From assembly GCA_027450145.1 (NCBI GenBank), contig DAIDKH010000001.1, positions 255-64,254 of the forward strand: a stretch of 64,000 nt of DNA, written 5' to 3'. Source of the DNA: Chthonomonadaceae bacterium. GTDB taxonomy: Bacteria; Armatimonadota; Chthonomonadetes; Chthonomonadales; Chthonomonadaceae. Below are positions 38,389-48,611 of the stretch, piece after piece; the first letter of the stretch is position 1; every line of letters begins with the position of its first letter. The notes beneath the pieces are model-generated. The model saw only the letters and a list, made by a program, of their open reading frames with translations, was not told the origin of the DNA and did not search any database. The position numbers and the translations under genes are program-made.

Positions 38389-39102
38389 TCAATTCTTCTT
38401 TAAATTCCAGTAGTCCATAAAGTTTTCAATAAGAAGATTCTGGGCCTCCAGCCAATCTGCGAACACGAACTGTTGAGCGCCAATGCGGGTTGCAGGATGC
38501 TGCACCGTCTCATCTGCGTAGAGGATGAGCAAACCATTGCCGTCGACGACATCAAACTGCGCCTTGCTAACGACGTGTGACGGTTCATAGCCGCTCCCCT
38601 GCAAGGGCACGAATACATAATGCCCGCCTATGCGTTGAGGGCCATCGAGATCAGTAACAAGGACTGCGTTCACGTGCAACATGGCGCACAGATGTGCGCA
38701 CGCTGCAAGGTTTAGTTTAGGATAGCCGCCGTGTATGATATCTCCATGATTTGAAAAGAGATCGCGACCGATCACATGGTGCGCACTCAACAAACTCACA
38801 ACCTGCTGAGTAGGCATCACCTTCAGGTTCAGCCTGCTGGTAATCCGCTGTGGAAGGCGATTTATGGCCTCCTTTTTAAGCGTACGGAGCGTAGAGCGAT
38901 AGGCTGTCTGAAGAGCAATAGTCTCTGCGAGGTTCTTGCCTTTGGGTAGCGCGGAATTGGGTACACCAAAAAATGGGGGAACCACGGCAATCGTGCGGAT
39001 TTCCTGTAAAACGGTGCGCTGTTGGGAACGCTGGTGGTTAGGTGCCGAGGCGCCTAGCACACCAGCCAGCATGAGAATTACTGCACCACAAAGATATCTC
39101 AT
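38389..39102 (-). CDS. Secreted or lipid-anchored protein of unknown function
   Basis: 237 aa from the ATG at 39102 (GAGG 9 bases upstream); the frame continues to 39243 without a ribosome binding site. Signal peptide MRYLCGAVILMLAGVLGASA. The mature part alternates strands and helices: TIAVVPPFFGVP, LKVMPTQQVVSLLSAHH, AACAHLCAMLHVNAVLVTDLDG, FDVVDGNGLLILYADETVQ. This pattern recalls the TolB-N/DUF799-like fold of envelope lipoproteins that define outer-membrane delivery complexes. That resemblance is by eye only. It lies 98 bases after the PaaK-like gene on the same strand. Confidence 0.6.
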   Translation of the reverse strand: MRYLCGAVILMLAGVLGASAPNHQRSQQRTVLQEIRTIAVVPPFFGVPNSALPKGKNLAETIALQTAYRSTLRTLKKEAINRLPQRITSRLNLKVMPTQQVVSLLSAHHVIGRDLFSNHGDIIHGGYPKLNLAACAHLCAMLHVNAVLVTDLDGPQRIGGHYVFVPLQGSGYEPSHVVSKAQFDVVDGNGLLILYADETVQHPATRIGAQQFVFADWLEAQNLLIENFMDYWNLKKN

Positions 39103-39200
39103 ATTGTTTTTCCTCGTTAGCTCCGTATGCGGGCCAGGTTCCTGCGCGCGGCCCACCATGCAATCTATCTGTCTCGTATGGTCCCACCAAACACCAGTAA

Positions 39201-40703
39201 TCACCGCCGTGTATATCGATGCTTTACCCCGGTCGGAAACCATTCGGTATCTCTGAACTGTCGAAGATTAACAACCGGTAACTGCGCATTCACTGGTACG
39301 TAATGAGCAAACTCGCTGTTTAGTCGAGTAAGTTGCGCCTGAATGGTCTGAGCGGCCAACTCGGCCAAGTACGACGGCGGGTTAGCCCCGGAGGCCAATT
39401 CAACTTCCACCACCCAACTTATATTGCCGTCTTCAGTGTGATCTACATGCAAGACAAACTTGCCAGTGACCCATTGACAGATCGGAGTCAATTCCAGGGC
39501 CACTGTGACATTTTCCGGATAAATGTTTGCTCCATAGAACGAAATAGTAAAGTTTGAGCGACCAAATACCCAAACGAATGGAAGCTCGCGACAGGTAATT
39601 TCCGCATCTTTGGCACACCTAACCAGATCAAACCCCTGTCCCTTCAAATAGCTTTCCATTTCGCCAAATTCAATACACCCGCCGGAGTCATGAATGTTAT
39701 ATCGAATGAGCGGCACACCGTTGTTACCGGTAAAAACCAGTTCGCCTTCGATGCACTCAAAAAACCTGTGATAGGGGTCATATTGAAATAGAGACGGCAT
39801 CCGCGCTTCACCGAACAAACTCGTGGCAGCTGCAGGGTTCTCAGCAAACCAGCGTCGTATTAGGACACTTAAAGGGGTCTCACAGGCGAGTACGCCGGCG
39901 TCTGCTGTGCCGTAAATAGACGCACTGCTTTTGATATGATCTGGTGTGTCAACACGCGTTGCCATAAGGGAACGCCACTCCTCGCTAAATACCTCACCCG
40001 CGCATACCAACTTTACATGGTAGCTTGACCATTTTACGCCGCGGCCCTGGCCCTCATCTATTACGTCCTTAAGGAATGGCGGATACCCCAACAAGACTGT
40101 CTGGTCAAACTTTGGACCGAGTTCCATCACTATTCTAAGGATCTCGTTCATATTTGAGCCAGGAGCCACTGTAAATACTCTAAGGCCGCGAAGTGACAAA
40201 TGGCGGCAGCACTCCAGCGTATAAATGCCGCCCACCCAGGTTCCCATAGCGAAACATATCACCGCGAGGGTGCTGCACGAGTCGGCGCTAAAAGTGTCAA
40301 CAAACACCTGCTCGAAGCGTCGTGCGACCTCGAGTTCATGGACAGTGGATCGCGGCCACACAGTTGGTGTGCCAGTGGAACCGCTCGACACGGCCGCAAG
40401 GCTGCAGGAGTGTATATCGCCATGTTTACAGCGTTCTACTAGGGGATACCTCTCCACATAATTCTCACGTGTGAGTATAGGGAGGTCGAAAAACGAGTTC
40501 GCGGTGATCGATTCTATCTGAATACCACTCGTCCGCAAAACGTCCATGTAGGCAGGTACAGTGGCGGCACACTCTACCGCTAATTTCCAGGCATTTTCAA
40601 CAGGCGAAACATTTGGTCGTGGCTTTAGAATATCGTCTAACGACGCGTTCACAAAACTATGAAGCGCCTCAGAAAACTCATTTTGAAAGCTGTGGTCTGG
40701 CAC
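39201..40703 (-). CDS. PaaK/CapK-like adenylate-forming enzyme
   Basis: 500 aa from a GTG at 40703 with AGAGGA 7 bases upstream. The P-loop-like S-S-G-S-T-G-T-P-T near residue 106 and YGTADAG (about 270) match the phenylacetate-CoA ligase branch of adenylate-forming enzymes. FVWVFGRSNFTISFYGANIYPENV matches its hinge and C-terminal domain. The first 100 residues (VPAYMDVLRTSGI, FFDLPILTRENYVE) are typical as well. It should activate a carboxylic acid as acyl-AMP and perhaps load CoA. No phenylacetate genes are nearby. CapK-like homologues occur in polysaccharide loci, which would fit the sugar nucleotide enzyme 0.8 kb away. Substrate unknown. Confidence 0.82.
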   Translation of the reverse strand: MPDHSFQNEFSEALHSFVNASLDDILKPRPNVSPVENAWKLAVECAATVPAYMDVLRTSGIQIESITANSFFDLPILTRENYVERYPLVERCKHGDIHSCSLAAVSSGSTGTPTVWPRSTVHELEVARRFEQVFVDTFSADSCSTLAVICFAMGTWVGGIYTLECCRHLSLRGLRVFTVAPGSNMNEILRIVMELGPKFDQTVLLGYPPFLKDVIDEGQGRGVKWSSYHVKLVCAGEVFSEEWRSLMATRVDTPDHIKSSASIYGTADAGVLACETPLSVLIRRWFAENPAAATSLFGEARMPSLFQYDPYHRFFECIEGELVFTGNNGVPLIRYNIHDSGGCIEFGEMESYLKGQGFDLVRCAKDAEITCRELPFVWVFGRSNFTISFYGANIYPENVTVALELTPICQWVTGKFVLHVDHTEDGNISWVVEVELASGANPPSYLAELAAQTIQAQLTRLNSEFAHYVPVNAQLPVVNLRQFRDTEWFPTGVKHRYTRR

Positions 40704-40928
40704 TTTACGGTCCTCTCATTCCGTTAAAGAGTCAACGACGGCACCTACGCAGGTGTGACCAAGCCATGGTCCGTACCCGCCATGCGCAAAAAAATTCTAC
40801 AAACTACAAGGAAAACTGCGCTAATGTGCAGAACAGTAGCAGTACGCTGTACCAAAATCGCACCATCGATCACCGACACGTATCTCAACCTGTACGCTTA
40901 GCCGAGAATGGTACTTTGCACTTTGAAT

Positions 40929-41372
40929 ATGAAAGAGAGCAATAACTCAGGCATTAGCACTTTCCTTCCCTTAACCGTCACTGCTACAGGAATAATAGTT
41001 ATCACGATCAGCTTCTACGCCACGTGGGTCACAGCACCGAACATTGCGTTCAGTTTACCTGCAGCAACTTATCGTAGTGTCACTGGTCACGCTACAATCG
41101 CCCTTAGCGGCTTGGATGTGGGTATTTGGCGTCTATTACTGCCGATGGAGGTCATCGCAGGCGTCGCGAGTTTAGTTAAGGGATCCGAGGCCATGGCAGC
41201 CAATGCCGCAGTTTTGCAACTGCTCGCTGCCGTGATCTGCCTCGTCACGGTCATCATTAACTTCCGGCTACTACCGGGACCAACGATGGCGATTTTCGGA
41301 GCTACGTTGCTGTGCTGGGCTGCACTAAGCAATTTCAGGCCTTCCACAAATTCGAACAGCGTTGTTTTCTAA
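40929..41372 (+). CDS. Small integral membrane protein
   Basis: 147 aa from the ATG at 40929, with no good ribosome binding site; an upstream ATG exists at 40908. Three transmembrane helices are evident: FLPLTVTATGIIVITISFYATWV, LQLLAAVICLVTVIINF and MAIFGATLLCWAALSNF, with an amphipathic middle. No family is recognised. It precedes the sugar nucleotidyltransferase gene by 140 bases on the same strand and is divergent from the PaaK-like gene. Confidence 0.5.
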   Translation: MKESNNSGISTFLPLTVTATGIIVITISFYATWVTAPNIAFSLPAATYRSVTGHATIALSGLDVGIWRLLLPMEVIAGVASLVKGSEAMAANAAVLQLLAAVICLVTVIINFRLLPGPTMAIFGATLLCWAALSNFRPSTNSNSVVF

Positions 41373-41512
41373 TGTAAAATATGATAGTCGATTTAACCAT
41401 GGTAGTACCCAACCAGTGCGTAACTGAATAACCCAATGAAAGACTGAACCGCGGTGTACCTAATCCAGCAAGGTACAACTGCACCTGTTCATGTAATGAG
41501 GTGTCTGTCCAG

Positions 41513-44053
41513 ATGAAAGCCGTAATTATGGCGGGTGGCGAGGGTACTCGACTGAGGCCCCTTACCTCACAGCGACCTAAACCGCTGTCACCTGCACTCA
41601 ATCTGCCGATCATGGAACACATCGTGTTGCTTCTCAAAGAGCACGGTATCACAGATATCATAGTGACCCTCCACTACCTTGCGGATGAAATCGAAGGGTA
41701 TTTTGGCGACGGATCGGAATGGGGAGTGAACCTGGTTTACTCAGTGGAAGACACCCCACTGGGCACCGCTGGAAGCGTAAAACAGGCTGAGGATTACCTT
41801 AAGGACGACACCTTTCTCATAATAAGTGGCGATGCACTTACAGACATCGATATCAGTTCCGCCATAAAATACCATCGCGATAAACAGAGCGTTGCCACCA
41901 TCGTACTCGCTCACGTACCCAATCCCCTGGAATTCGGGGTGGTCATTACGGATGATGAGGGTCGTATACGGCGGTTCCTGGAAAAGCCCTCATGGGGAGA
42001 GGTTTTTTCCGATACAGTCAACACTGGAATGTACATTCTGGAGCCCTCAATTTTTGCCTACATGGAAATGGGCAAAAACTACGACTGGAGCCATGATATC
42101 TTCCCCCAGATACTTGCAGAAGAGAAGCCACTTTTTGGCTACATCATGGACCGTGATTACTGGTGCGACGTTGGCAACCTACAGCAGTACAGAGAGGCAC
42201 AGTACACGGTGCTCAATGGACAAACACGCGTTCGCATTGGCCATGCCACGAGCGAGGGTAGAGCCAATGGCGTGTGGGTGAGTGAAGGATGCGAGATTGA
42301 TCCCACCGCACAGATCCTTCCACCAGTTGTACTGGGCCGTAGCGTAAAGGTGAAAGCTGAGTCAGTGGTTGGCCCCTACTCCGTAGTCGGTGATAACTGT
42401 ATCATTGAGCAGAAAGCCAAGGTACACCGCAGTGTATTGTGGGATAACGTGTATGTTGGCGCCGAGTCACAGTTGAGCGCATGCACGGTCTGCTCGCATA
42501 CAGTTATTAAAGACAATTGTGTCATTCAGGAGGGTGCCGTTGTGGGTGCCCGGTGCCGCATAGAAGAAGACACCACCATTCGAACACAGATCAAGCTGTG
42601 GCCCGACAAGATTATTGAGGCTGGCAGCACTGTCACCATGAGCCTAATTTGGGGACAGAAATGGGCAGGGTCACTCTTCCGCAAAACTGGGGTTACGGGC
42701 ATTGCCAATATAGAGCTTACGCCAGATTTTGCGTGTAAACTCGGCGCCTCGTATGGTGGCTACCTCCGCAAGGGAGCGACAGTTGTAACGAGTCGAGACT
42801 CCGGCCCGGTCGCTAGAATGATGAAGCGCGCCATGATCTCCGGACTGCTGTCAGTTGGGGTCAACGTGCTAGACATGCGGTCGATGCCTCTCCCACTGGC
42901 GCGGCACAGCATTCTTGGTTCTCAGGCAGGCGGAGGTGTTCACATACGCCTTTCCGACGAGGACCCAAAGATGGCACTCATTGAGTTTTTCGACGATCAG
43001 GGTGTGTACCTTTCTAAAAACGCTGAGCGTAAAGTAGAGACGATCTTCTTTAGAGAAGATTTCCGCCGTGTCGACGCGGATCAGGTCGGTGTTCTGGAAT
43101 TTGCAGGTCGCAGCATTGAACAATACTCCGAAGACTTCTTCCACCGCCTTAACGTGAAAGACGTGCAAAAATTGCGCCTGAAAGTTGTGGCGGACTTTGC
43201 ATTTGGCCGCCTAGCAAACGTCTATCCGGCAATGCTGGGACGCATGGGAGTAGAGCTTATTGCTCTGAACGCCTATCCGGACGTGCAGAAAACGCCAAAA
43301 ACACCCACTGCCCGAGCGGCACTTCTGCCGGGTCTTGCACAAATCGTTCAGACACTGCGCGCAGACATGGGTGTCCTGTTCGAAGCGGATGGCGAACGGA
43401 TGACGATTGTAGATGCAGATGGTAACATCATCGGAGGAAATAACCTCCTCGCACTCATGTCGGTGTTAGTTGCTAGAACCCACGATCGTGCGCGATTAGC
43501 CGCCCCCGTGAATGCCCCACGCATGTTGGAACCGCTGGTTGCAATGCATGGTGCGTCTATGATGAGGTCTAAAACTGAGCCGCGAGATCTAATGAAGCTC
43601 TGTGTGCGTGATGCCTCTGGAAACCGCCGAGTGGACTTTGCTGGCGATGACAGTGGCGGCTTCATTTTTAGCGAGTTCCAGCCATCATTCGATGCCATGT
43701 TCGCGTTTAGTAAACTGGTCGAAATGCTGTCTAGAACTGGCATTAAGATCTCGGAGCTTGCCAAGGAACTACCACAATCCTACTTGCAGCGTGCAGTAGT
43801 GCGATGCCCCTGGGAAAACAAAGGGCGCATTATGCGCGTCCTTACACGGGAAGCGCACGATATGGTACCTACGGAGCAGCGATATGTTGAGATGGTGGAC
43901 GGCATTAAATTCGTGAACGGCAGTGAGTGGGCACTCATTCTGCCTGATGCCTCCGAGCCATATTTCCATGTTTACGCCGAGGCTGGCAATGCCGAACGGG
44001 CAAATCAACTGCTTTGTGAATTTGTCAACAAGGTAGAGATGCTGCGCGGCTAA
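41513..44053 (+). CDS. Sugar-1-phosphate nucleotidyltransferase fused to degenerate phosphomannomutase domains
   Basis: 846 aa from the ATG at 41513 (AGGTG 9 bases upstream). Residues 1-235 are a nucleotidyltransferase: [18 protein letters not shown], metal Asp in [10 protein letters not shown], and FLEKP. Residues 250-375 are left-handed beta-helix hexapeptide repeats. From about 385 on is the phosphohexomutase fold, but its key motifs are altered. The phosphoserine loop (usually TASHNP) reads [13 protein letters not shown] at 473-485. The DGDxDR metal loop reads EADGER at 624-629. Similar fusions are annotated as mannose-1-phosphate guanylyltransferase/phosphomannomutase. The first half should make an NDP-sugar (GDP-mannose or NDP-glucose). 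The second half is more likely regulatory than catalytic. Confidence 0.88.
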   Translation: MKAVIMAGGEGTRLRPLTSQRPKPLSPALNLPIMEHIVLLLKEHGITDIIVTLHYLADEIEGYFGDGSEWGVNLVYSVEDTPLGTAGSVKQAEDYLKDDTFLIISGDALTDIDISSAIKYHRDKQSVATIVLAHVPNPLEFGVVITDDEGRIRRFLEKPSWGEVFSDTVNTGMYILEPSIFAYMEMGKNYDWSHDIFPQILAEEKPLFGYIMDRDYWCDVGNLQQYREAQYTVLNGQTRVRIGHATSEGRANGVWVSEGCEIDPTAQILPPVVLGRSVKVKAESVVGPYSVVGDNCIIEQKAKVHRSVLWDNVYVGAESQLSACTVCSHTVIKDNCVIQEGAVVGARCRIEEDTTIRTQIKLWPDKIIEAGSTVTMSLIWGQKWAGSLFRKTGVTGIANIELTPDFACKLGASYGGYLRKGATVVTSRDSGPVARMMKRAMISGLLSVGVNVLDMRSMPLPLARHSILGSQAGGGVHIRLSDEDPKMALIEFFDDQGVYLSKNAERKVETIFFREDFRRVDADQVGVLEFAGRSIEQYSEDFFHRLNVKDVQKLRLKVVADFAFGRLANVYPAMLGRMGVELIALNAYPDVQKTPKTPTARAALLPGLAQIVQTLRADMGVLFEADGERMTIVDADGNIIGGNNLLALMSVLVARTHDRARLAAPVNAPRMLEPLVAMHGASMMRSKTEPRDLMKLCVRDASGNRRVDFAGDDSGGFIFSEFQPSFDAMFAFSKLVEMLSRTGIKISELAKELPQSYLQRAVVRCPWENKGRIMRVLTREAHDMVPTEQRYVEMVDGIKFVNGSEWALILPDASEPYFHVYAEAGNAERANQLLCEFVNKVEMLRG

Positions 44054-44126
44054 CCGTACAGTGCCTCGCGGACGCCTATCCGCGGCGCTTCACTACCGTA
44101 ACCCTCTATTTTCATACCATCCTAGA

Positions 44127-44155
44127 ACCACACTGCTGCTCTGCAGCAGTGTGGT
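44127..44155 (+). terminator. Hairpin after the nucleotidyltransferase gene
   Basis: A perfect 13-bp stem ACCACACTGCTGC/GCAGCAGTGTGGT with loop TCT, 74 bases after the stop codon. Only GTTGT follows, so it is a weak intrinsic terminator at best. Confidence 0.55.
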
Positions 44156-44224
44156 GTTGTAAGTGCACCTGCAATTAAACAATGTTTTTCTAGCGCAATT
44201 TGTTTCGCTAAGAGGAGTGTATCA

Positions 44225-46234
44225 ATGGCCGCTGCACACCGCAATACATCCGTTTCGCCCGTTGCCAGGGTCAACGCTCTCACCCTGCGCGGCGTTCTCG
44301 TTGGGGTGGTCTGCGTCGTGATAACATGCTTCGTGGTCTGCTACGCAGAGATTGTTGTGGGAAAGATTCAGCTCGGTTACATGCAGCTTCCCCCAGCGGT
44401 AATTGGTATGCTGGTCATGCTTATTGGGGCGCAAGCATTCTTTCGCCGATTTGCGCCGAAGCTGCAGCTGCAGACTCGCGAGCTCTATTCCATTTATGTC
44501 ATGATGCTCATTGCTGCCATGGTTTCATCACGCGGCATTCTTGAAAAACTGATACCTCTGCTCATTGTTCCTAACTATTTTGCAGATGCCACCAACCACT
44601 GGCGCAGTATGTTCTTTAAATTCATCCCGCGCTGGGCAGTGCCGTGGAATCCCGCCGGGCCCGCCAAACAACCGGTAGCCACAGGGTTTTACAACGCCCT
44701 GCACACGGGTCAGCCCATTCCCTGGAACATGTGGGTCGTGCCGCTTTGCGCATGGGGCCTCTTTGTAGCTCTCATGATGGGTGCAATGATTTGCCTTGCT
44801 GCTCTGTTGCGAAAGCAGTGGGTCGACAACGAGAAGCTTACGTTTCCTCTGGTGCAATTGCCGCTGGAGATGATAAGCTCTCCTGCGCAAAGTGGCTCGA
44901 GTGGTAGCCACTTTCTTAATAACCGACTGACCTGGATAGGCTTCATTATCCCCACCGTAATTTTTGGGTTCAACGGGTTTCACCAGTACATGCCTTCCAT
45001 TCCAGACATAACCACCCAGGTGAATATAGGGCAGTACCTTACGAGCCCACCCTGGAATGCAATCGGTATGTTCACCGCTTACTTCACGTTCGCGGCAGTT
45101 GGCTTTTTCTACCTCCTCCCTACCGATCTCCTTTTCTCACTCTGGTTTTTCTTCATGATAACGCGGGTCGAGAATATCCTTGCTTCGTCATGGGGATATC
45201 AACCGGTAGAGATGCCGATGTACCCATGCAAACAGTTTGTAGGCTATCAGGTAATGGGAGCCTACGTGGTTCTCGCAGCATACATGGCCTATACGGCGCG
45301 TGGATATATAAAAACGGTGTGGCGAAGCGTAGTGCTTGGTTCCGCAGCTGAAGGCTCGCAGGATGAAATGCTCTCACCACGCGTGTCCGTTTTTGGGCTG
45401 GTATTGTGCGTGTTTTTAATGGCTGTGTGGCTTCACCTGCTAGGAATGGACCTTTTATTAGCGCTGTTTACTGTATGTACGACGCTTTTTCTAGTCGGAG
45501 TGGTCCTTGCACGATCTACCGCAGAAGCCGGGATGCTCATGACAGAAACGTCGTTTCGCCCAGTCGACATGTATCGACTAGTCGCCGACCCAAGATCGCT
45601 TAGCAGTTCCAATATCACAGCCATGGCATTTATGGATGGTTTCATGACACGGGATCAACGCGGCCTATTGCTAACAGGCTTTCTAGACTCTCTTAAGTTC
45701 GCGGACGGAGTGCAGGTGCGCCGAAGATCACTACTGGCGGTGTTCGCGATAGCGCTCGTCGTCTCAATCATTACTGCCGGGTGGCTGCATGTCACGCTCC
45801 CTTACCGCTTGGGCGCCGTTCAGATGTATAGCTATGTTTACACTGGTAACCCTGTATGGGCTTTTCAGGACGCACATGCCAATCTCGCACATACGAACCC
45901 ACCACCAGCATTTGCAAACGATATTTGGTTCCTAGTGGGAATTCTGGTGACCCTGGCACTAGTAGTATTGCGAACTACGATGAGCGGATTTCCACTCAAT
46001 CCCCTTGGTTATGCCCTTTGCGGCAGCTGGACTATGAAGGTATTCTGGTTTCCGTGCCTGGTGGCATGGCTTCTAAAAGTACTCATTCTTCGCTACGGCG
46101 GTATGGGGCTATACCGAAGACTGCGTCCGCTCTTCCTTGGCCTGGTGCTGGGTGAATTCACCGTTGCTGTACTGTTCACGTTACCCGCAATTATTAACCG
46201 CTTTATTCCTACACCACTATTTCCGTGGCCGTAG
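44225..46234 (+). CDS. DUF6785/DUF6784 multi-pass membrane protein
   Basis: 669 aa with about 13 transmembrane helices; GAGGAG lies before the ATG. The blocks QTRELYSIYVMMLIAAMVSSRG, RKQWVDNEKLTFPLVQLPLEM and the C-terminal NPLGYALCGSWTMKVFWF match the DUF6785/DUF6784 proteins found mainly in Armatimonadota and Planctomycetota. The overall plan resembles oligopeptide (OPT)-type transporters. E-K-L-T-F-P in that motif is shared with OPT proteins. Transport of a peptide or metal complex is inferred only. It is a single gene between two hairpins. Confidence 0.88.
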   Translation: MAAAHRNTSVSPVARVNALTLRGVLVGVVCVVITCFVVCYAEIVVGKIQLGYMQLPPAVIGMLVMLIGAQAFFRRFAPKLQLQTRELYSIYVMMLIAAMVSSRGILEKLIPLLIVPNYFADATNHWRSMFFKFIPRWAVPWNPAGPAKQPVATGFYNALHTGQPIPWNMWVVPLCAWGLFVALMMGAMICLAALLRKQWVDNEKLTFPLVQLPLEMISSPAQSGSSGSHFLNNRLTWIGFIIPTVIFGFNGFHQYMPSIPDITTQVNIGQYLTSPPWNAIGMFTAYFTFAAVGFFYLLPTDLLFSLWFFFMITRVENILASSWGYQPVEMPMYPCKQFVGYQVMGAYVVLAAYMAYTARGYIKTVWRSVVLGSAAEGSQDEMLSPRVSVFGLVLCVFLMAVWLHLLGMDLLLALFTVCTTLFLVGVVLARSTAEAGMLMTETSFRPVDMYRLVADPRSLSSSNITAMAFMDGFMTRDQRGLLLTGFLDSLKFADGVQVRRRSLLAVFAIALVVSIITAGWLHVTLPYRLGAVQMYSYVYTGNPVWAFQDAHANLAHTNPPPAFANDIWFLVGILVTLALVVLRTTMSGFPLNPLGYALCGSWTMKVFWFPCLVAWLLKVLILRYGGMGLYRRLRPLFLGLVLGEFTVAVLFTLPAIINRFIPTPLFPWP

Positions 46235-46283
46235 GCGGCAAGCCAGGCACAAAACGAGGAACTACTCTTCGACACAGGGCAGT

Positions 46284-46322
46284 AGCTGCTGCAGTGGTTG
46301 TTGTTAACTGCAGCAGCTTTAT
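46284..46322. terminator. Terminator between convergent genes
   Basis: A perfect 12-bp stem AGCTGCTGCAGT/ACTGCAGCAGCT with an 11-base loop, then TTTATT on the plus strand. It lies between the DUF6785 stop (46234) and the pseudopilin stop (46356) and may serve both. Confidence 0.7.
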
Positions 46323-46355
46323 TCACATGCTGGTGCTTAGCCTAATACCTCACGG

Positions 46356-47189
46356 CTAGGGGTAGGTGCACTGATCCTGCCACCCGCTGAAGTTCTGCCT
46401 CCACATGGTTGGGTATACAGTGGCCGAGCCCTGCTGCTGTGCCGGTCCAATGGGATTCCAGGTTGCACCCCATGGTTCAGCCTTCGCATGCCCATCTGCA
46501 AATACATAGTTAGACAGCCCCGCGCCATTTGTTGCAGGGTTGTTAGGATCTCCTGAAACCTGACCGTGCCGATCAAAGGCTGTATTTACTGTGTCGTTGT
46601 GGCAAACCCTCGCGTGAGGATCTTCCCAAGTTGCCAACTGGTTCCAATCCCATCCATCCAGCCCATTACTACTCTCAGCAATTAAGATTGCGTCCGTCGG
46701 CTGATCGAGTGCAGCCATTGTTAGCGCAGTCCACGGACCATTTGGCTGGTTGGAGATGTTATAACGGTACGAACCGGGAAAACATGACGGGCTGGACAGG
46801 TTTGCAGGGTTGGGCGGGTTATTCGATGCATCGTTATAACACCGGATATAGGTTTGCGAGTCGGATGGACAATGAAACAGCATGTTATCCTTGATATATG
46901 GGGTTATCACCTGTTCCCATCCAAACCACCACGGGTTGCCCCATGGCACACCCACGTCTGCCTGGTCGTTGAACATTGCCTTGGGATAGTACTCATCATG
47001 GTCTTGAGCGAACATCTCGATGGCAATGCTAAGTTGGCGTGCATTAGACATGCAGGATATAGCGCGCGCTTTCTCACGTGCCTGAGCAAATACAGGAAAG
47101 AGAATTGCTGCAAGAATTGCAATAATTGCAATTACGACTAATAACTCGATTAGCGTAAATGCAGATCTGCGAGCTCTGTTGTTAAACAT
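46356..47189 (-). CDS. DUF1559 pseudopilin
   Basis: 277 aa with the class III-like prepilin leader [20 protein letters not shown], where cleavage would precede Phe or Ala and Glu is conserved. The standard sequence [23 protein letters not shown] follows. The C-terminal half holds DRHGQ...[11 protein letters not shown], the H-x(n)-DG element of this family. GGAG lies before the ATG. It should be processed by a prepilin peptidase and assembled by a type II/IV filament machine; none of that machinery is in this window. It is the second gene after an 85-aa membrane protein (58-base gap) under a consensus promoter. Confidence 0.92.
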   Translation of the reverse strand: MFNNRARRSAFTLIELLVVIAIIAILAAILFPVFAQAREKARAISCMSNARQLSIAIEMFAQDHDEYYPKAMFNDQADVGVPWGNPWWFGWEQVITPYIKDNMLFHCPSDSQTYIRCYNDASNNPPNPANLSSPSCFPGSYRYNISNQPNGPWTALTMAALDQPTDAILIAESSNGLDGWDWNQLATWEDPHARVCHNDTVNTAFDRHGQVSGDPNNPATNGAGLSNYVFADGHAKAEPWGATWNPIGPAQQQGSATVYPTMWRQNFSGWQDQCTYP

Positions 47190-47247
47190 CTTACACTCCG
47201 TCGATTTTGGAAATAGTTAAATACCTAGTTCCCAATATAGTTGACAG

Positions 47248-47505
47248 CTATTTAGCATTAGCCTGGCTTGAAGCGGCGCCGTTACCCGGCATGCTGTAGT
47301 GATTGAGGTAGCTCGACTTCGAACCAGGGCCAATCATTACGGCATGGTTGGAGGAATCGGCTGGCTTAACAGCGCGAAAAACAAGCACAGCTAAAACTAT
47401 AATGACTACGGCAAGGACACTGATGATTGCCCACGGGGGCAGCTCGCGCCGGACAGATGCGTTTGTCATGGTTTTCGATTGCCTGGTGCCACTTATTTTG
47501 CTCAC
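47248..47505 (-). CDS. Small single-pass membrane protein paired with the pseudopilin
   Basis: 85 aa from a GTG at 47505 with AGGTGA 9 bases upstream; an ATG at 47469 is the alternative. A basic N-terminus is followed by one helix (WAIISVLAVVIIVLAVLVF, about 25-43) and a roughly 40-residue periplasmic tail rich in Gly, Ser, Asn and Ala (MIGPGSKSSYLNHY, GNGAASSQANA). It is co-transcribed with the pseudopilin. It may be a pilin partner or assembly platform piece (inference). Confidence 0.65.
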   Translation of the reverse strand: MSKISGTRQSKTMTNASVRRELPPWAIISVLAVVIIVLAVLVFRAVKPADSSNHAVMIGPGSKSSYLNHYSMPGNGAASSQANAK

Positions 47506-47909
47506 AAAACGTCGTCACCTACACTAAGGAGCCTGGCACAACTTGCTCCTGCCGGATCATATCACTCGTGCAGGTGCCACAACCAAACATCGGTAGCCTG
47601 TAACCTGTCACATGACAGAATGACCGAACGATTGGTACAATCGATTATAACGCACCCCATCCTATTTGTCAAGGATTTGCATTGAAAATCACCCAATTTG
47701 CCTGCATATGCAAAACTCAAACCTTTGATTGGCCCGTGTCGATGCAAGCTCCAATTAGTGGTTCGTGCGATGGATGTTCGACTGCGGCTGAAATTTGGTT
47801 ATAATTCATTTACAACTTAACATTAATGGTTCTACTCTTATGCGTATGTTTGGCAGGCATTATTGTATATATTGACTGACCGTATAAAAGCCTAATCTTG
47901 GAGCTGAAC
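47506..47909. other. Divergent regulatory region
   Basis: About 400 AT-rich bases between the small membrane protein gene (minus) and the cytochrome b gene (plus). It holds the consensus minus-strand promoter and operator-like palindrome listed separately. For the plus strand, TATAAA at 47883-47888 is the best -10 candidate. No gene is visible. Confidence 0.5.
47605..47671 (-). promoter_or_regulatory. Consensus promoter with palindrome near +25
   Basis: Perfect TTGACA (47666-47671), 17-base spacer, and perfect TATAAT (47643-47648) on the minus strand. Downstream, at about +20 to +35, lies CTGTCA-CA-TGACAG (47605-47618), a 14-base inverted repeat. A promoter this strong normally needs restraint, so a repressor site is likely. 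It drives the 85-aa membrane protein and pseudopilin genes. Confidence 0.8.
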
Positions 47910-48611
47910 ATGAAACGAATTGAAGAGAAGCATCCGCTTGCAATTCGCTGGTTTCACTGGATTAACTTTCCTGTGCTGGCTGTCATGATATGGAGTGGGC
48001 TGCTCATCTATTGGGCAAACGATATTTATCACTTGAATCTAGGGGTAGCGTCAATCCACCTGTTCCCGAACTGGTTCTACCACCCGGGATACCATGAGTC
48101 GACCAACAAGGGACACGCTTTGTGGGATTTGGATTATAGACTAGCGGAAGGGATGGCATGGCATTTTCTCTTCTTCTGGTTCTTTGCAGTTAACGGTATT
48201 CTCTATGTCTCATTCCTGATTTTGTCGGGGCAGTGGCGAGAGATTGTCCCCTCCAAAGACAGTATCAAGCAGGCCGTGCAGGTGATACTGCATGAACTTC
48301 ACCTGCGCAAAAGTTCTCCTGTTCAAGGTAAGTACAACGGTGCACAGCGAATCGCATATTTCAGCATCATCGTGATGGGTGCTGGCTCACTTATAACAGG
48401 GTTGGCGATTTACAAACCTACTCAAATGGCCTGGCTCACGTCGCTGCTTGGTGGATACGAGGTGGCTCGATTTCTGCACTTTTGGATTACGATGGGGTAC
48501 GTCGTTTTCTTTGTCATCCATATTCTTCAGGTCGTGCGCGCAGGCTGGAATAACTTCCGCGGTATGGTAACGGGTTACGTTTTAACCGACGAGGAGGCGC
48601 CCCAACAATGA
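47910..48611 (+). CDS. Membrane cytochrome b subunit (b561/thiosulfate reductase-like)
   Basis: 233 aa from the ATG at 47910, with GGAG 6 bases upstream. Four or five transmembrane helices carry haem-ligand histidines: H8 and H16 near the start (KHPLAIRWFHWINFP), the MAWHFLFFWFF helix, and H in FLHFWITMGYVVFFVIHILQVV. This is the di-haem cytochrome b561-like family that passes electrons between quinol and a periplasmic or extracytoplasmic oxidoreductase. Its stop overlaps the ATG of the molybdoenzyme (ATGA), so the two form one complex. Confidence 0.9.
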   Translation: MKRIEEKHPLAIRWFHWINFPVLAVMIWSGLLIYWANDIYHLNLGVASIHLFPNWFYHPGYHESTNKGHALWDLDYRLAEGMAWHFLFFWFFAVNGILYVSFLILSGQWREIVPSKDSIKQAVQVILHELHLRKSSPVQGKYNGAQRIAYFSIIVMGAGSLITGLAIYKPTQMAWLTSLLGGYEVARFLHFWITMGYVVFFVIHILQVVRAGWNNFRGMVTGYVLTDEEAPQQ

